From positions 4,340,001 to 4,404,000 of the forward strand of contig NW_025408669.1 in NCBI RefSeq assembly GCF_020360975.1: a DNA stretch of 64,000 nt, read 5' to 3'. Origin of the DNA: Hirsutella rhossiliensis (lineage: Eukaryota; Ascomycota; Sordariomycetes; Hypocreales; Ophiocordycipitaceae). Position 1 is the first letter of the stretch; every line of letters begins with the position of its first letter. The notes under the pieces are model-generated. The model made no database searches, was not told the origin of the DNA, and worked only from the letters and a program-made list of their open reading frames with translations. Made by a program: the position numbers and the translations under genes. This document shows positions 34,266 through 45,857 of this stretch, one piece after another.

Positions 34266-34371
34266 GGCGTTGGGAAAGCGCGCGCCAAATTTTGGTGGCG
34301 GGGTCTTCTTCCAAATGGGGCTTAGGTCGGGAGTGTATGTTTGAAAATCTGGAGTGTATGTTTGATTACTC
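34266..34371 (-). repeat. Right terminal inverted repeat of the MULE
   Basis: 106 bp, pairing with 30855-30960; it ends in GATTACTC next to the target duplication. Confidence 0.95.
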
Positions 34372-34380
34372 TACAATGTG
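34372..34380. repeat. Right 9-bp target-site duplication of the MULE
   Basis: TACAATGTG, identical to 30846-30854. Confidence 0.95.
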
Positions 34381-35261
34381 CTTCCAGGCGGCAGCTTCTT
34401 TCTTGGCGATTGCTGCATGTTCACTTGCAGCAAAAGAAACTGCTGAGCCTGCACAGATACATTTCACATGCCTAGCCTCTCTCCCGCTCGCTCTCTTTCG
34501 TCCGCGAGGAAGAATGGCCGAAGAATGGCCCGAAGACCGGCTGTGGCACACCGTCTCCACCTGTATTACTCAGCTCAAGCTAGTTTGTCAGCAGCAGTCG
34601 CACGAAAAGATGTGCCTCGGAAGCAAGTTGCCCAACTCGGCCAAGTGCCTCGACGACCAAAGGGGAAGGCGGCAATTGTGTGCTACGCACTGTACTGTCC
34701 AGTACCGTACTGGGCATTCGGAGATTCGGAGAGCTTCTTTCCCGACGTAAGCCATTGCCGAATACAGGTAATTACAGGACACTACAAAAAGATACAAGTG
34801 CCTCCATCATCGCCGCGACTCCGGCTCCATAATCCATCATCACTTCTCAGCCAGGATGCCTACTGGTATGCATGAGGGAGTCGTGCAGTAGCCATAAAGG
34901 CAGGTAAACAGTCAACACTCAACGGCCGTCCGAAGCCCATGACTCCACGTGGCCTGGCTGTCCACAAATGGCTTCTCTCAAACAGGCTGCAAGAACAAAC
35001 GCTTTGTTGCGCCATGAATCTGCCAAGGGCCTGCCAACGTTCGGCAAGGAGTAGCTTCTCCGTAAAAAGGGCCCGTTTCCCTCTTTCGAGTATGTACACT
35101 ATCGCCGTACACCCCAGTACCTAAGCTAGGTAGGTAGGTAGTCAGCCAAGTGGGGGGGGGGGGCGTCGGGGGGTCGAGAGCTCTCCCTCTCTAATACCGA
35201 GTACCTGCACACATAACGCGTGCCGCCTGAGCGTCTCATCACAACCCTCGCGGGCACTATC
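34381..35261. other. Intergenic
   Basis: No supported gene. It contains a TAGG microsatellite (about 35127-35141) and a 13-base G run (about 35151-35163) just before the pterin dehydratase gene. Confidence 0.55.
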
Positions 35262-35922
35262 ATGTCCCGCCTGCTCTCGAGGCCAACACGTCTGCCCCCT
35301 CGCCTCTCAGCCTCGCTGCTCGCCCCGCCCGCGCGACAGTCCTCGTCCACCATGCAACAACCGCGTTTGTCGTCCGGCACCGACGCCGACGCCGTCGCCC
35401 CCGCCCTCACGGCCCTGCTCTCATCCTCGGGCGGCCGCTGGACGCTTGCCTCCGACGGCCAGGCCCTGGAGCGGAGCTTCAAGTTTAAGACGTTTGCCAA
35501 AACCTGGGTACGCCTGCTCTCTCTCTCTTCGTATCCATCAACCCCTGGAGTGACCTTTTTGCATGATTGCTTGTTGACAAAATGTGCACAAGGACTTCAT
35601 GACGGCCGTGTCCCTGCAATGCAAAATCAAGAACCACCACCCCGAGTGGTCCAACGTATGCTCCCCTCTCTCTTCCCTCTTCCCTGCTTCCGGACCGGCA
35701 GATGACCAACGGCACGACTAGGTCTACAACACGACGTTTGTCCGCTGGACCACGCACAACCCACAAGGGCTGTCCGAAAAGGATATCAGCATGGCGACCG
35801 CCTGCGATGTCATCGCCAAGGACTTTGGGGAGCTGGAGCCGGAAGCCCCCAGCGGCCTGGCCAGGGAGCTCGCCGGCAGGATGACGGCAGCAGCCAGTGA
35901 CTGCTGCACACCGAAAAAGTGA
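35262..35922 (+). CDS. Pterin-4a-carbinolamine dehydratase
   Basis: This enzyme dehydrates 4a-hydroxytetrahydrobiopterin to quinonoid dihydropterin and so recycles the cofactor of aromatic amino acid hydroxylases. Exons 35262-35507, 35593-35655 and 35722-35922 give 169 residues. The core has FKFKTFAKTWDFM, then KIKNHHPEW (the family's catalytic His-His-Pro-x-W segment), then VYNTTFVRWTTHNPQGLSEKDI. The first 28 residues are Arg/Ser/Leu-rich without acidic residues, like a mitochondrial presequence. An in-frame second ATG at 35352 would give a 139-residue cytosolic form. Confidence 0.92.
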
Positions 35923-36470
35923 GTCAAAGTAAAAGGATTGTCTCGCCAGGATGCTTGCCATTTTCTATGGACGACTTGAAATTGTTCTATTTCCATTTGT
36001 CCAGACCTTGCGCGTTTACACGTCTTGGGCACGTCGCTTCACGCCTGCCTATCATCGACGTTCTTATCCAGCCCACCAGTGGTCTCCAAGTAGCCTCTCA
36101 GTTCCATCTAGGACTTGTCTTGTCGCACGCCTTCTTTTCCGCCAGCAGAGAGCATCAAAGACGTTGATAACAATCAACAGTCCGAGAGCCTCGGTATTAG
36201 TGACTGCCCATTCAAGCTCCCAACCAAGTGCCGCGCATTTATATACAAATGAGTTTTTGAAAACCATGTTCGGATCGCACTTCCAAAACGCCGAGCGAAT
36301 ACCAAAGACGCCGTCTAGTTTGGCATGATCATACCGGACTTTCCTCTCACTTCGGCGAGTCCGCACCACAGCGGCTTGCATCCCTAGTTGTCTTGTGCCG
36401 TGACAGCGTTCTGTCACGTTGCTGGCGGTGCAGTCGCACATTAATCGCCCATGATCGTCAAAACAGCCGA
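35923..36470. other. Intergenic, two convergent 3' ends
   Basis: No supported gene between the pterin dehydratase stop and the erg25 stop. Confidence 0.55.
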
Positions 36471-37528
36471 TTATTGCTGCTTCTTGGCCTCCTTGATGGC
36501 CTTGAGCTTCCTATCCCGCCGACGCTTATGGGCCTCAGGACCGGCCTCGGTGTCCAGGCAGTAATCCCACCAGCGGAAGCTGGAAGCGTAGTTGCCAATA
36601 AACTTCTCGTGGTGAACGTCGTGGTGATCGGCGCCGGCCCAGACGGGAAGGAAGTGGCGCAGGCTCCAGGGAAAGTCGTAGCCACTGTGGGCGTCGATGG
36701 CCTGGAAGAGACGGAGGATGATCCAGACGTACATGGTGATGAGGTGCAGATCGCCCGTGACGGTGAGCAGGAGGATGGGGGAGCCGACAACTCCAATGCC
36801 GAGCAGCATGGTCTCGATGGGCGAGGCGTACTCGGCCGCCAGGCCAAAGGGGGCCGAGTAAGTGTGGTGCATCTTGTGGATGGCCTTGTAGAGGGGACCG
36901 TAATGCAGGGCTCGGTGGAACCAGTAGTGCCAGGTGTCCTCCATGACAAAGATGATTGCGATTTGCAGGGCCATCTTCCAGAGCGGAGGGAAGGGGACGC
37001 CGTAGTCCATGCCGAAGAAGGTGGCGATGGGATGGAAGAACCAGATCTGGGGCAGCTCGGCGGTGAAGTGGCTGACGAGGACAATGGCGGCGCAGTCCCA
37101 CTGCTCCTTGAGCGAGGGCATCTTTTGGTTCTGGATCTTGTACTTGTGGAAGTAGGGGATCTTGTCCATGACCATGAAGGGGATGCAGCGGCCAAAGTAG
37201 ATGAGTTCGTGCATGACGAAGCTCATGATGCCGGTGGCGAGGGTGTCGTTTTGCATGAAGAGGTACCAGGCCTAGACGGATTCAATTAGCCCTCTTGTTC
37301 CTTGTTCTTGTCGTCTGCTATGCGCTCGTCGACGGATGGGGGAGACGTACGGCCCAGAGGCGCTCGAGGAAGTTGAGGTGGACATTGTACTTGGTCACCG
37401 TGTCGAGGACGGTGAAGTAGTCCTGGGTCTGGTTGGCCAAGACTTTGGCGGTCGCGTTGCTAGAGAATCGCATGTTAGAGACGGTCGGTCGAGGAGACTG
37501 ATGCCGGTGACACTCACACCACGTCCAT
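36471..37528 (-). CDS. erg25: C-4 methylsterol oxidase Erg25
   Basis: Erg25 is the ER diiron monooxygenase that starts removal of the two C-4 methyl groups in ergosterol synthesis. Exons 37528-37518, 37459-37351 and 37271-36471 give 306 residues, the usual length. The three histidine boxes are present: HRALHYG, HKMHHTY and HHDVHHEKF. Membrane helices precede and separate them ([50 protein letters not shown]). The C-terminus ends in a lysine-rich tail ([10 protein letters not shown]) resembling an ER-retrieval signal. The first exon codes for only MDVV; the start follows the family pattern and phase. Confidence 0.95.
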
Positions 37529-38920
37529 GTTGGCAGACTCAACGGGAGCTTTCAAGGGGGGATGAAGCCACTGGAGGGGGAAAGTGGCGCGGCGTGGTTA
37601 GAATAGGGGGGTGGGAAGGACAAGGAGGAAGCAAGGAGAGTCGGTCCGCCAGAGCCAAGGAGCGGCAGCGGGCAATGCAGGAGGAGAAGCCGACGATGAC
37701 CAAGGACTCGCGCGGTGGGGGAAGAGGAGATGGGGAGGGAAAGAGAAACGGATGGTGCATTTAAAGTTGTTCGGATCGTCTTTAATTGTTTTTTTTTCTC
37801 TTTCCCGCCTCTGCGCCCCAAGTCAGGAGATGGGAAATGCGTCGGCTCCGGCTCCGTCCACCGCACCATGATGCGTAGACGGTACACTTACTTAGGTGAG
37901 ACTAAGCACGGTGCCGTGCGTATGCTGTACATGGAGCCAGGCACAGGCACAGTGGATGCATGCTGTGTTCCAGCGCTTGAGTGGCGACGCGGCGGGCGGC
38001 GGCGCGGGTGGAGCGCATGCACAAAGAATGAGCCCACTGGACCAAAGCCGCTTCCCGACCTTCCGGGTTCCATGCCTCCCCACACCAGCCAGTGGGCGGT
38101 CGTCTGACTGCCAATCGTAATGATTGTTTTGAGTAATTACAGTATTCTCGAAAGGGGGTAGGATGCCATTACAGGAGCCTCAGGCGTCTTGGAAACAGCT
38201 GCCGGAGAGGAGAGGGCATTCTGCGGGCATCTACCAAGTGCCGAGTACATCCACGCTATCCAGGCTCGAGCGGTGCCAGGCTCGGTCGATAGGTAGGTAG
38301 GTAGGAACTTAGGTAGGTAATTAGGTATAAGACGACAACGAGACAAAGGCCACTAGCCAGTGATAGGGGTTTCGTTTCCCCATCAGGGACTTGAAGCAGG
38401 GTCCAGTCCACCACGAGCATCAACAACAGCAATCTCGAGGGAGTCAATTCCATCTCACATGCTTGCTCTCCATGGCGACTCTCGTGCAAGATACAAGGTA
38501 CAAGGTACTCGGGATGAGATGAGCCGCCTCGTTCGTTGGCTGTGCTTGCCATGTAGAGTACCTTGGATGTATTGGCGACCTTGATTGGCCTTGCACCAAC
38601 ATACATCTTCCTAGTATCTCAATACTAAGCGAGGACTTGGCCGTTGCGCCCCCCTCGTCGCGCCGTCTTTTCAAACCCGAATACGAACACGCAGCAACCT
38701 CTCTTGTGTCGTCTCGTTGCCTGACGTCCATCCATCCATCCACCCATTTATCGACGGCTCGCCCGACATCCGGCTCTCCACAGCCTCATGTCATGACCGG
38801 CGCCGCCACCACGCAGCCCTCTCTCCACAAATCACATCCATGCCCCTTGAGCCTCTGCAACCTCGGCGCTAGCCCCGGGCCCCAGGACGAGGCCCTCGTC
38901 GTAAAAACGTCCCACCTACC
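37529..38920. other. Intergenic, divergent promoters of erg25 and nca2
   Basis: No supported gene. It contains an erg25-side pyrimidine-rich leader (plus-strand purines at about 37550-37745) and a TAGG microsatellite near 38288-38330. Confidence 0.55.
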
Positions 38921-40990
38921 ATGTCTCTCGTCTCCGAGTAAGTTGCCGTCTGAGACCCCCTCTGCCATGCTCTCTGCTGACGACTACGAAGCCAGGTGCG
39001 TCGACTGGATGCCTACCTCGACCGTTTGCCTGTCCTCTCCGAGGGCTCGTCCGATGACGGAGCGTCCGATGCCGAGGACCAAGCTTATGCCGCCGTCGAT
39101 GCCTTCTCCGTCCCGAGGCTGGACCGCCTCCTTCGCATCGTCCAGTCCCTGAGCACAACCTCCTCCTCTCAACCACTGCTCCCTGCCCACCGCGTCCGCG
39201 CTCTCCTCGTACAATCTGACTTGCCCTCTGCCAAGCACGGCCCCGATGGCGACGAAGCCGCCACGGCCACCCTCACCGATCCAAAGACGGCCTACGAGAA
39301 TGAGATTGAGTGGCTGTTGGTCACAAAGGCCACCGTTCAAGTCTACGGTGTCATCCTCAACACCCTCTTGGACCGCATTATTCCCCTGAGTGACGACATC
39401 TGGTACTGGTCCGAGGTCTTGAACTCATATACCTACAGCAGTCTCTACACCGTCCAGACGTCGCCCCTGCGGTGGTGGGCCTGGTCCCACGATGTATACT
39501 TGACGAGCAAGGCCCGGTTCCGCTCCGTCTCCGCGCGAGGCGGCCCCGCCGACTTTGTCGACTCGACCGCCACCGACATGTCGCACCAGTGGCGGCAGTT
39601 TTACGGCATCGTGCGCGACAGCATCCGAGAGCGCTCCTTTGCCAACATTCAACGCCAGGTGCTCTCTCCCGTCGCCTTGTGCCGGTCTGAAGCGCGCCGA
39701 AAGCAGGCCCAACTCCGGAAACTAAGGGAAATCACCGCCAGCGGCCTCGGAGTGCTCATGGATGAGGGCCTCCAGCTCGGTCACGACGACGACAAATCAG
39801 AGGTGCATGACCAGCAAGATCTCAAGGGCGTTGTCGAGCGAAGCGTCGCCCTCATGGACGTGGTCTTGAAGGAGGTCTGTACCTTGGACGTGACCATGGA
39901 CGACTTTGAGGATAAGGTCTTTGCTGGCGTCGAGGAGGACCCGGAGCTTTCCATCCACCTCGAAGACAGCGTTACGCCACACCGCCCTGCCGTATTGGCC
40001 CGCCGCCTGCTGCGCATCATCGACAGGACCCTGCCCGAGCATGCCGATGCCATGCGGGCGCTGGCACAGGCCAACGGTAGACCGCCGCGCGCTGTTCGCT
40101 ACTGGCTGCCGGCAGTCGTTGGTGTGCTGTCCTCGACAACGCTGCTGCGGATCCTGGTGAACCGCAAGGCCGACATTATCAACTGGATCACGGACTTTGG
40201 CGCGACTGTCCGAGACTTTTGGTTCAACTGGATTATAGAACCCACCCAAAAGGTCATCAGGACCATTCGTCATGACGAGACGAGCGAGATTGCCATCATG
40301 AGCAGAGACAGCCTCAAGGCTGATCGCCAAAGCCTGGAAAGGATGGTTGTCGACTTTGCCTTGGACAAGCCGCATTTCGCCGTGGACGGACCCTCCATTT
40401 CGGAGGCCCAGATCGCCGAGATACGCAGCAAGGTGGCCGAGGGAGATGTGACGCCCGTGTTGCGGGCGTACGAAAAGGATCTCAAGAGTCCGTTTGTTGG
40501 CGCGGTCCGCGGGGACCTCGTGCGCTCCCTTCTCATTCAGGTTCAAAAGACAAAGGTGGACCTGGAGGTGGCCATGACCGGCATCGACTCGCTCCTCAAG
40601 AGCCAGGAGCTGGTCTTTGGCTTCGTCGGGCTGACACCCGGCGTCCTCGTCACAATTGGCATATTCCAGTACCTGCGCAGCGTCTTCGGTGGCCGGACCG
40701 GACAGAGGCGGTGCGCCAAGGCCGGGCGAGCGATTCGCGTTCTCCGAAACATTGACCGCATACTGTCGGAGGCGAGGCCTACGGAGAACAACGTCTTGTC
40801 GTACAAGGACCACGGCTTGCTGCTGTGCGAAGTTCACGTGCTGCGGAACCTGGCGAGCAAGCTCATGCCCCGCGACATACAGAAGGAGTTTTTGGAGGAC
40901 CTGGACGATCTGGCCAACATCAAGGGGATACAGATCCAAGCAAAAGCTTTGGACAGGATTCGGTGGGCTTATTCGAGATGGCTCAGGTGA
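38921..40990 (+). CDS. nca2: Nca2-like mitochondrial membrane protein
   Basis: Nca2 is a mitochondrial protein; in yeast it acts with Nca3 on expression of the mitochondrial ATP6/ATP8 mRNA. A 17-base first exon (MSLVS plus part of an Asp codon) joins exon 2 at 38992 through a 54-bp intron with an AAG acceptor, giving 671 residues beginning MSLVSDQVRRLDAYLDRL. Family features are the middle region PRAVRYWLPAVVGVLSSTTLLRIL, followed by TDFGATVRDFWFNWIIEPTQ. The C-terminal region has FGFVGLTPGVLVTIGIFQYLR and the end segment RWAYSRW. Two hydrophobic helices are apparent. The nearby CAG acceptor would break the frame, which is why AAG is chosen. Confidence 0.92.
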
Positions 40991-41391
40991 ACGCGCGTCA
41001 AGTCAGCCGCACAGACAGAGGTTTATGAGATATCCCATCGCATCGCCCAACTGGCCCGAGCTACCTCTTCGGCTCGAGACTGGAGAAGGCGAGAAAAAAA
41101 GTTGATAACTTTTACACAAGTACAGCCATGCTATCGTGTTATTATGAATGCCACACGAGAGTAGAAGTGTAGCGCAATGTCTGCACCATCCCAGTGCGTG
41201 TCTCCCGGTCTACAAGGAGGCTTTGCTGAAGTTGCATGGCGAGACGATTTAAGCCCATCAGCCGCATCTCGCGAGGGCCCTTTGATAGCTCAGAGGCGCT
41301 AGCTCAGAGGCGCAGGTGACCACACGTCACGTCACGAGAGGCTACCAGATCTCTTACGTCTACTACGTGAAAAGACGGGTGGACAGATGTC
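40991..41391. other. Intergenic, two convergent 3' ends
   Basis: No supported gene between nca2 and ssu1. Confidence 0.55.
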
Positions 41392-43119
41392 CTAGACCTC
41401 CTTGTCGCAGCCGCTGGTCTGCTCCTTGTCTCGCAGGTCCTTGAGACAGGGGGCGAAAAAGATGTCTCCGGTCAGGGCGAGATGCAGCGTCCGGGATGCA
41501 ACCATGAGCCAGAGGAGGAAGACAGAGAGGGAAATGACCTAGATGGGTTGGGCCCTCAGCATACGGCCGACCAGGCGAACGACAGCGCGGCCGTGGAGAG
41601 AGGAGGCCGCCGGGAAGGAGGGAGGGATTTCGAAAGATCAGAGGGACGAACCGTTGTGGCAATTTTGAAGAATCCGCTATCGAGGTTGGTGGCCAGCATG
41701 CCGGTGCACGTCGCCCAGACGCCGAGGGGAAAGGTGAAGCCCCACCAGCCCATGTTGAAGGGGAAGCGATGGGTGGTGGCGAGGCTGATGAGGGCAAAGC
41801 AGACCCAGACGAGGGCGAACCCCCACATGACGAGGCCGAGGAAGACGCCGAGGACGCAGAGGACCTCTGCGGCACGCTCCGGGTCGAGGCCGCCGGGGCC
41901 GCCGAAGCAGAGCGGCGGGGCATCAGGGAGACGGGCGAGGGCCAGGGCGACGCGGCCGAGCTGCTGGATGGCGAAGCCGCCCTGGCCAAAGGGCCCGACG
42001 GGGAGGAAGACGGAGACAATGGCCTCGCGGGGCGGCAGCGAGTGGACCGTCAGGCGGTGGAAGTAGAGGGCGAGGACGCAGGCGGACAGGGCCTGGCCGA
42101 GCCCCCACAGGACGTACGAGGCGACGAGGGTCAGGGCGGCGCGGCGCGGCTGGGCGGCGGCGAGCAGGGCGTCGGCGACCAGGCCGCCCGTGGCCGAGGC
42201 GACGACGGCGGGGACCACGGGGAGCAGCAGCGCGGCCGTCGTCGTCTGTAGCCCGGGCTTGTGGCGGTGCATGACGACAAAGGGCATGCTGATGCACGTG
42301 GCCATGGAGAGGAGCACGTCGGCCCACCAAAAGGCCCAGGCGACGTGGACGAGCCAGGGGCCCCAGTGGGCGCAGCTGAGGATCATCATGTTGATGATGG
42401 CTGCTCATCACGCTCCGGCCCCTATTGCGCCCCCCCCCCCCTTTTCAGGGAAGCACGGGGGGGGCCACGATGGTCAGCCCAGCCTTACTTTCAGCGGCAC
42501 GACAAACCCGACAAGACAGGACTTCCCCTGGGAAATGGAATCCGATTCAAGGGGCGCGCCCGAGCTCGAACGCGAGGTGGGAGAAGACTCACTCGCAAGG
42601 CCCATGGGCACGCAGCCCAGGAACAGCGACTGCGCCGGGTGCGCGACCATGGCCCACCACAGCTCCGGGTACAGCGCATAGCGCAGCGCCGACACGGCCA
42701 CAAAGGCGGCGAACAGGCCCGCGTTTGCGCAGAAGAAGGCGTACGACGCGTACCGCACCCACGCCGCCGTGTACGGCAGGTTGTGCAGCAGCACCGACAC
42801 GATGCCCGTGCCCATGTTGACGGCGAACCAGCTGCGTCGGGGGCATCCCGTCATCAGAAGGCGGGAACAAAGGGCAGACCGGCCAGCATGCGACATGTGT
42901 GTATATATACATATATATATATATATATACTCGGGCACTGCCGGGTGGACGGGGGGCTCTCACTCACGATGGCGTAAAGTTGCGGACGATGCGCCGCCAG
43001 CCCACCTCGCACTTACTCTTGGGCCGCTCGGCCGTCTGCGGCGTCGGCACCGGCGCGGCGTCGGTCACGGCCGGGCCCGTCAGCACGCCCGCGCGCTCTG
43101 CCGGCGTCGGGTTGGTCAT
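41392..43119 (-). CDS. ssu1: Ssu1-like sulfite efflux transporter (TDT/SLAC1 fold)
   Basis: Ssu1 is the plasma-membrane sulfite exporter of the tellurite-resistance/dicarboxylate transporter family. Exons 43119-42968, 42831-42593, 42400-41652 and 41538-41392 give 428 residues with about ten hydrophobic helices. Diagnostic parts are WFAVNMGTGIVSVLLHNLPY at helix 1, LPVGPFGQGGFAIQQLGR in the centre, and FNMGWWGFTFPLGVWATCTG near the end. The cytosolic N-terminus is Pro/Thr-rich. It is divergent from a cysteine dioxygenase gene, which supports sulfite rather than malate as substrate. The malate permease Mae1 is the main alternative in the family. Confidence 0.9.
42898..42931. repeat. TA microsatellite in ssu1 intron 1
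   Basis: A run of alternating TA (with a few GT/CA interruptions) lies between exons 1 and 2 of ssu1. Confidence 0.85.
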
Positions 43120-44062
43120 TGTCGGTCTTGTTGGTGGTGGTGGTGGTGGTGATGTGACTTCGGGGTCCAGGGAATCCGAGGCAAGCGACTTGGCTTTCTT
43201 TGCGTCTTGTTCATCCCCTATTTATGTCTCAACCGTGAATCACTCACTCCAAGATTTTTGCCTTTTCTTATCACGTCGTATTGATGGAGAAGCCAGAATG
43301 GAAGGAAGACAACCAAGTGGCGGTGATGGACTTGAGTGTGGCACCTACCCTCGTATTTACCACGACAAAGGGGACGATATTTGACTACCTATCTAGCAAA
43401 AGCCCGAGGAATAGTCACCAAGCCTTTCCTACTTCTGCTAGATGCCGTTGGCATTACGGCTTGGACGGGCCAGCTCATGACTCTACAAAGCAAATGGGCG
43501 GCTCTCGGTGCCGGCGGAGCAGCCCGAGTGCCGAGTTCGCCGATGGGTTCCGTTCCGACTCCGGAGCTAGCAAATTTGGCCCGTGCAAACCGGGGACCAC
43601 CGGCAAGCGACCCCGGGACAATAGGCGGATGATCAACGCCAACATCAACAAACCTCGTAAAGCCGCGATAATGCGCGCGTTACAGGTCGCATCCCGTGAT
43701 GCCCCTCATCTCATGCAGACATGACAATGCGCGGCAGGGCAGAGCACTGACTCCAGCCGAGATTAGCGGCCGCCCACTTTTCGCAGCCAACCACAGGTTC
43801 ACATGCCCCTTCTCCCGACAGCCAGGCGACAGAGACCCACCGGCCGAGGTCGGCAATACTATCCACCGATGTTTCCCCTTCCGACTCAGGTGACCTGCCA
43901 AGGCGCCGAAAAGGTCCAAATCGTCGAGTATCCCGCCCCCGCAGCGACGAGCAGGTTTGTGTTGTCCTTTGTGCTTCAAGATAGCCAGCCATCCACCATC
44001 AACCCCATCACCCCCCAAAGCAAGCAGCCATCCACAACCATCCAGCGCTCATCACCATCACC
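43120..44062. promoter_or_regulatory. Shared divergent promoter region of ssu1 and cdo1
   Basis: These 943 bases separate the two ATGs. No gene is supported inside. Shared control by cysteine or sulfite is likely from the pairing, but I do not assign a specific site. Confidence 0.6.
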
Positions 44063-44836
44063 ATGGCCATCGACGTCGTCTCCAGCCCCGTGCACTTCAG
44101 CGTCAAGAACGCTGCGGGCCCCTCGGCGACGGACCGCTTCGAAGAATTGGTCCTGGCCTTGAAGGAGGCTCTCGGCCCCTCGTCGGGCTTGACCTCGGAT
44201 GACGTAGACGTGGGATACTTGACGCACCTCATGGCCAAGTATGACAGCAGTGCCGCCGAGTGGTCCAAGTATGCTTTTGGCGACGCCAGCCGAGGCTACA
44301 CCAGGAACCTCGTTGACGAGGGCAACGGCAAGAGCAACCTGGTAAGTTGTCGCCGTGATCCATCTTCATCGCCAAGGCCATTGCGGCTGACGGGATGCTG
44401 GATAGCTCGTGCTTGTATGGTCGCCGGGCAAGGGCAGCCCCATCCACGACCATGGCAACGCCCACTGTCTGATGAAGATCCTGCGCGGCAACATCACCGA
44501 GACGCGTTACGCCTTTCCCGAGGATGACGCACCCGAGGGACCCATGACGGTCATCTCGGAAAAGACATACAAGGAAAACGCCGTGGCTTACATGGCCGAC
44601 GAGCTTGGTCTGCACCGCGTGTCCAACAAAGGCAGCGACTTCGCCGTCTCGTTGCACCGTAAGAGCCTTGGCCTGCCCGAGACGCTTGTCCCGTGCTGAC
44701 CATGACCTCGACAGTGTACACGCCCCCCAACGTGGCCAAGGGAGGGTGCCACATCTTTGACGAGACGACGGGCAAGAGCAGCCACGTGCCGGGATGCCTG
44801 TACTACTCAGCGTACGGCAGGCTGCTGAAGCAGTAG
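44063..44836 (+). CDS. cdo1: Cysteine dioxygenase type I
   Basis: This is a cupin non-haem iron enzyme that oxidises cysteine to cysteine sulfinate, which is then converted to sulfite. Exons 44063-44341, 44406-44658 and 44715-44836 give 217 residues. The metal site is visible as [18 protein letters not shown] (two iron-binding His and the Cys of the Cys-Tyr cofactor). The third His is in [11 protein letters not shown], and the partner Tyr is in LYTPPN. It starts at [14 protein letters not shown]. Its head-to-head neighbour is the sulfite exporter gene, so production and export of sulfite appear coupled. Confidence 0.95.
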
Positions 44837-45857
44837 GCAATGGCCTCGACTGCGCCGCGGAGACTTCCGCGTGTGATGCTTTGACATGTCGGCGTTGACG
44901 GAATTGTTGTTTCTTGGTCTTGCAGCGTGTTCTTTGTGCTTTCTCTCCGCTCACCCGAGACTGTCGATACGATTCGGTGCCTGGAGGCTATTGGGGAGGA
45001 CGGCCATATGCTTCAAGACAAGCTTTGGTCAGATAGGGAATAAAATGACGGCTTTGAGATGATAAAAGGCTCCAAGACGGCGAAGAGGAGTAGTTGAAAG
45101 AACAAGGGGGAGAGAACAGCGGCGTCGACTCAAGATATTGCTTGCCTTGGGAGGGCTCATCGATGGCGTGATTGGCGCTAGACCCAAGGCGGCCACAGCC
45201 CACCCCACCACCGCGAAACTTGCCTGGTCACGTGCTCTTGCGTGCTCGGGCTCCTCGTCAGCTCTCAAGCAGACTCGCATTTGACGACGACTGGGTAACA
45301 AGCGTCGTCGTTGCGGAGCCTCGGCGATCCAGGTCAACGCCAACGGGGGCTAGCCGAAACGACCAGTCAAGAGGGGAGGACGCGGCAGTCGAGAATAGCC
45401 GGAGAGACCTGCCGCGGCAGAAGTGGGAGGATGCCATCATGCCACACAGGGAACAAGGAGTCAAATATCCCATTATTATTATTGCAGACCACAGACAGCC
45501 GTCAAACGCCTTGAGTCATCGCATTCGCGTCGAGCTTGAACTTGAATAGTCATCAAGATGTTATCAAGTCGAAGTATATCCGACCAGACTACCTATTTAC
45601 GTGTCTAAAGAAAGCATGTTGAGGGAAGAAGTTGGGGGCAAGTATGCAAGGACACTGTGTAGACCAAGGCAGTCCCGTCTCAAAGGTCATAACCAACTCT
45701 GTTCGCTGAAGGAGTGGGCAGCCCGGACAGCCGTTGATCCATTGCGACATTCACCACCGACGACGCCGAAGCAGCCCATCTAGCACCTAGGCGGCGACGA
45801 TAAGATGACACGGTATCCATGACTGCTTCATCTTGGGCATCGACGTATCTAGCCAAT
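44837..45857. other. Intergenic, two convergent 3' ends
   Basis: No supported gene between cdo1 and the DUF3632 gene. Confidence 0.55.

Larger units (their letters stand above)
30855..34371 (+). mobile_element. Mutator-like DNA transposon (MULE, Hop-like), structurally complete
   Basis: This 3517-bp element is bounded by 106-bp terminal inverted repeats (one mismatch) and a perfect 9-bp target duplication. Inside is a plus-strand MULE transposase with FAR1-like N-terminus, DDE-type core and SWIM-like zinc motif, interrupted by frameshifts. It lies between the KapC-like gene's promoter and the pterin dehydratase gene. The ends are nearly identical, so it moved recently, perhaps with transposase supplied by another copy. 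Confidence 0.95.

Noticed and set aside
35127..35141. TAGG repeats (also near 38288) as internal telomere-like sequence
   Set aside because: The unit is TAGG, not TTAGGG, and the runs are only 3-4 units; treated as ordinary microsatellites.
36535..37101. 188-codon minus-strand frame overlapping erg25
   Set aside because: Same strand but a different frame from erg25; no histidine boxes or membrane pattern of its own.
39797..40939. 380-codon minus-strand open frame
   Set aside because: Antisense to nca2, which is well supported by family motifs.
41482..42251. Plus-strand open frames over ssu1
   Set aside because: Shadows of the transporter, whose membrane helices read cleanly on the minus strand.
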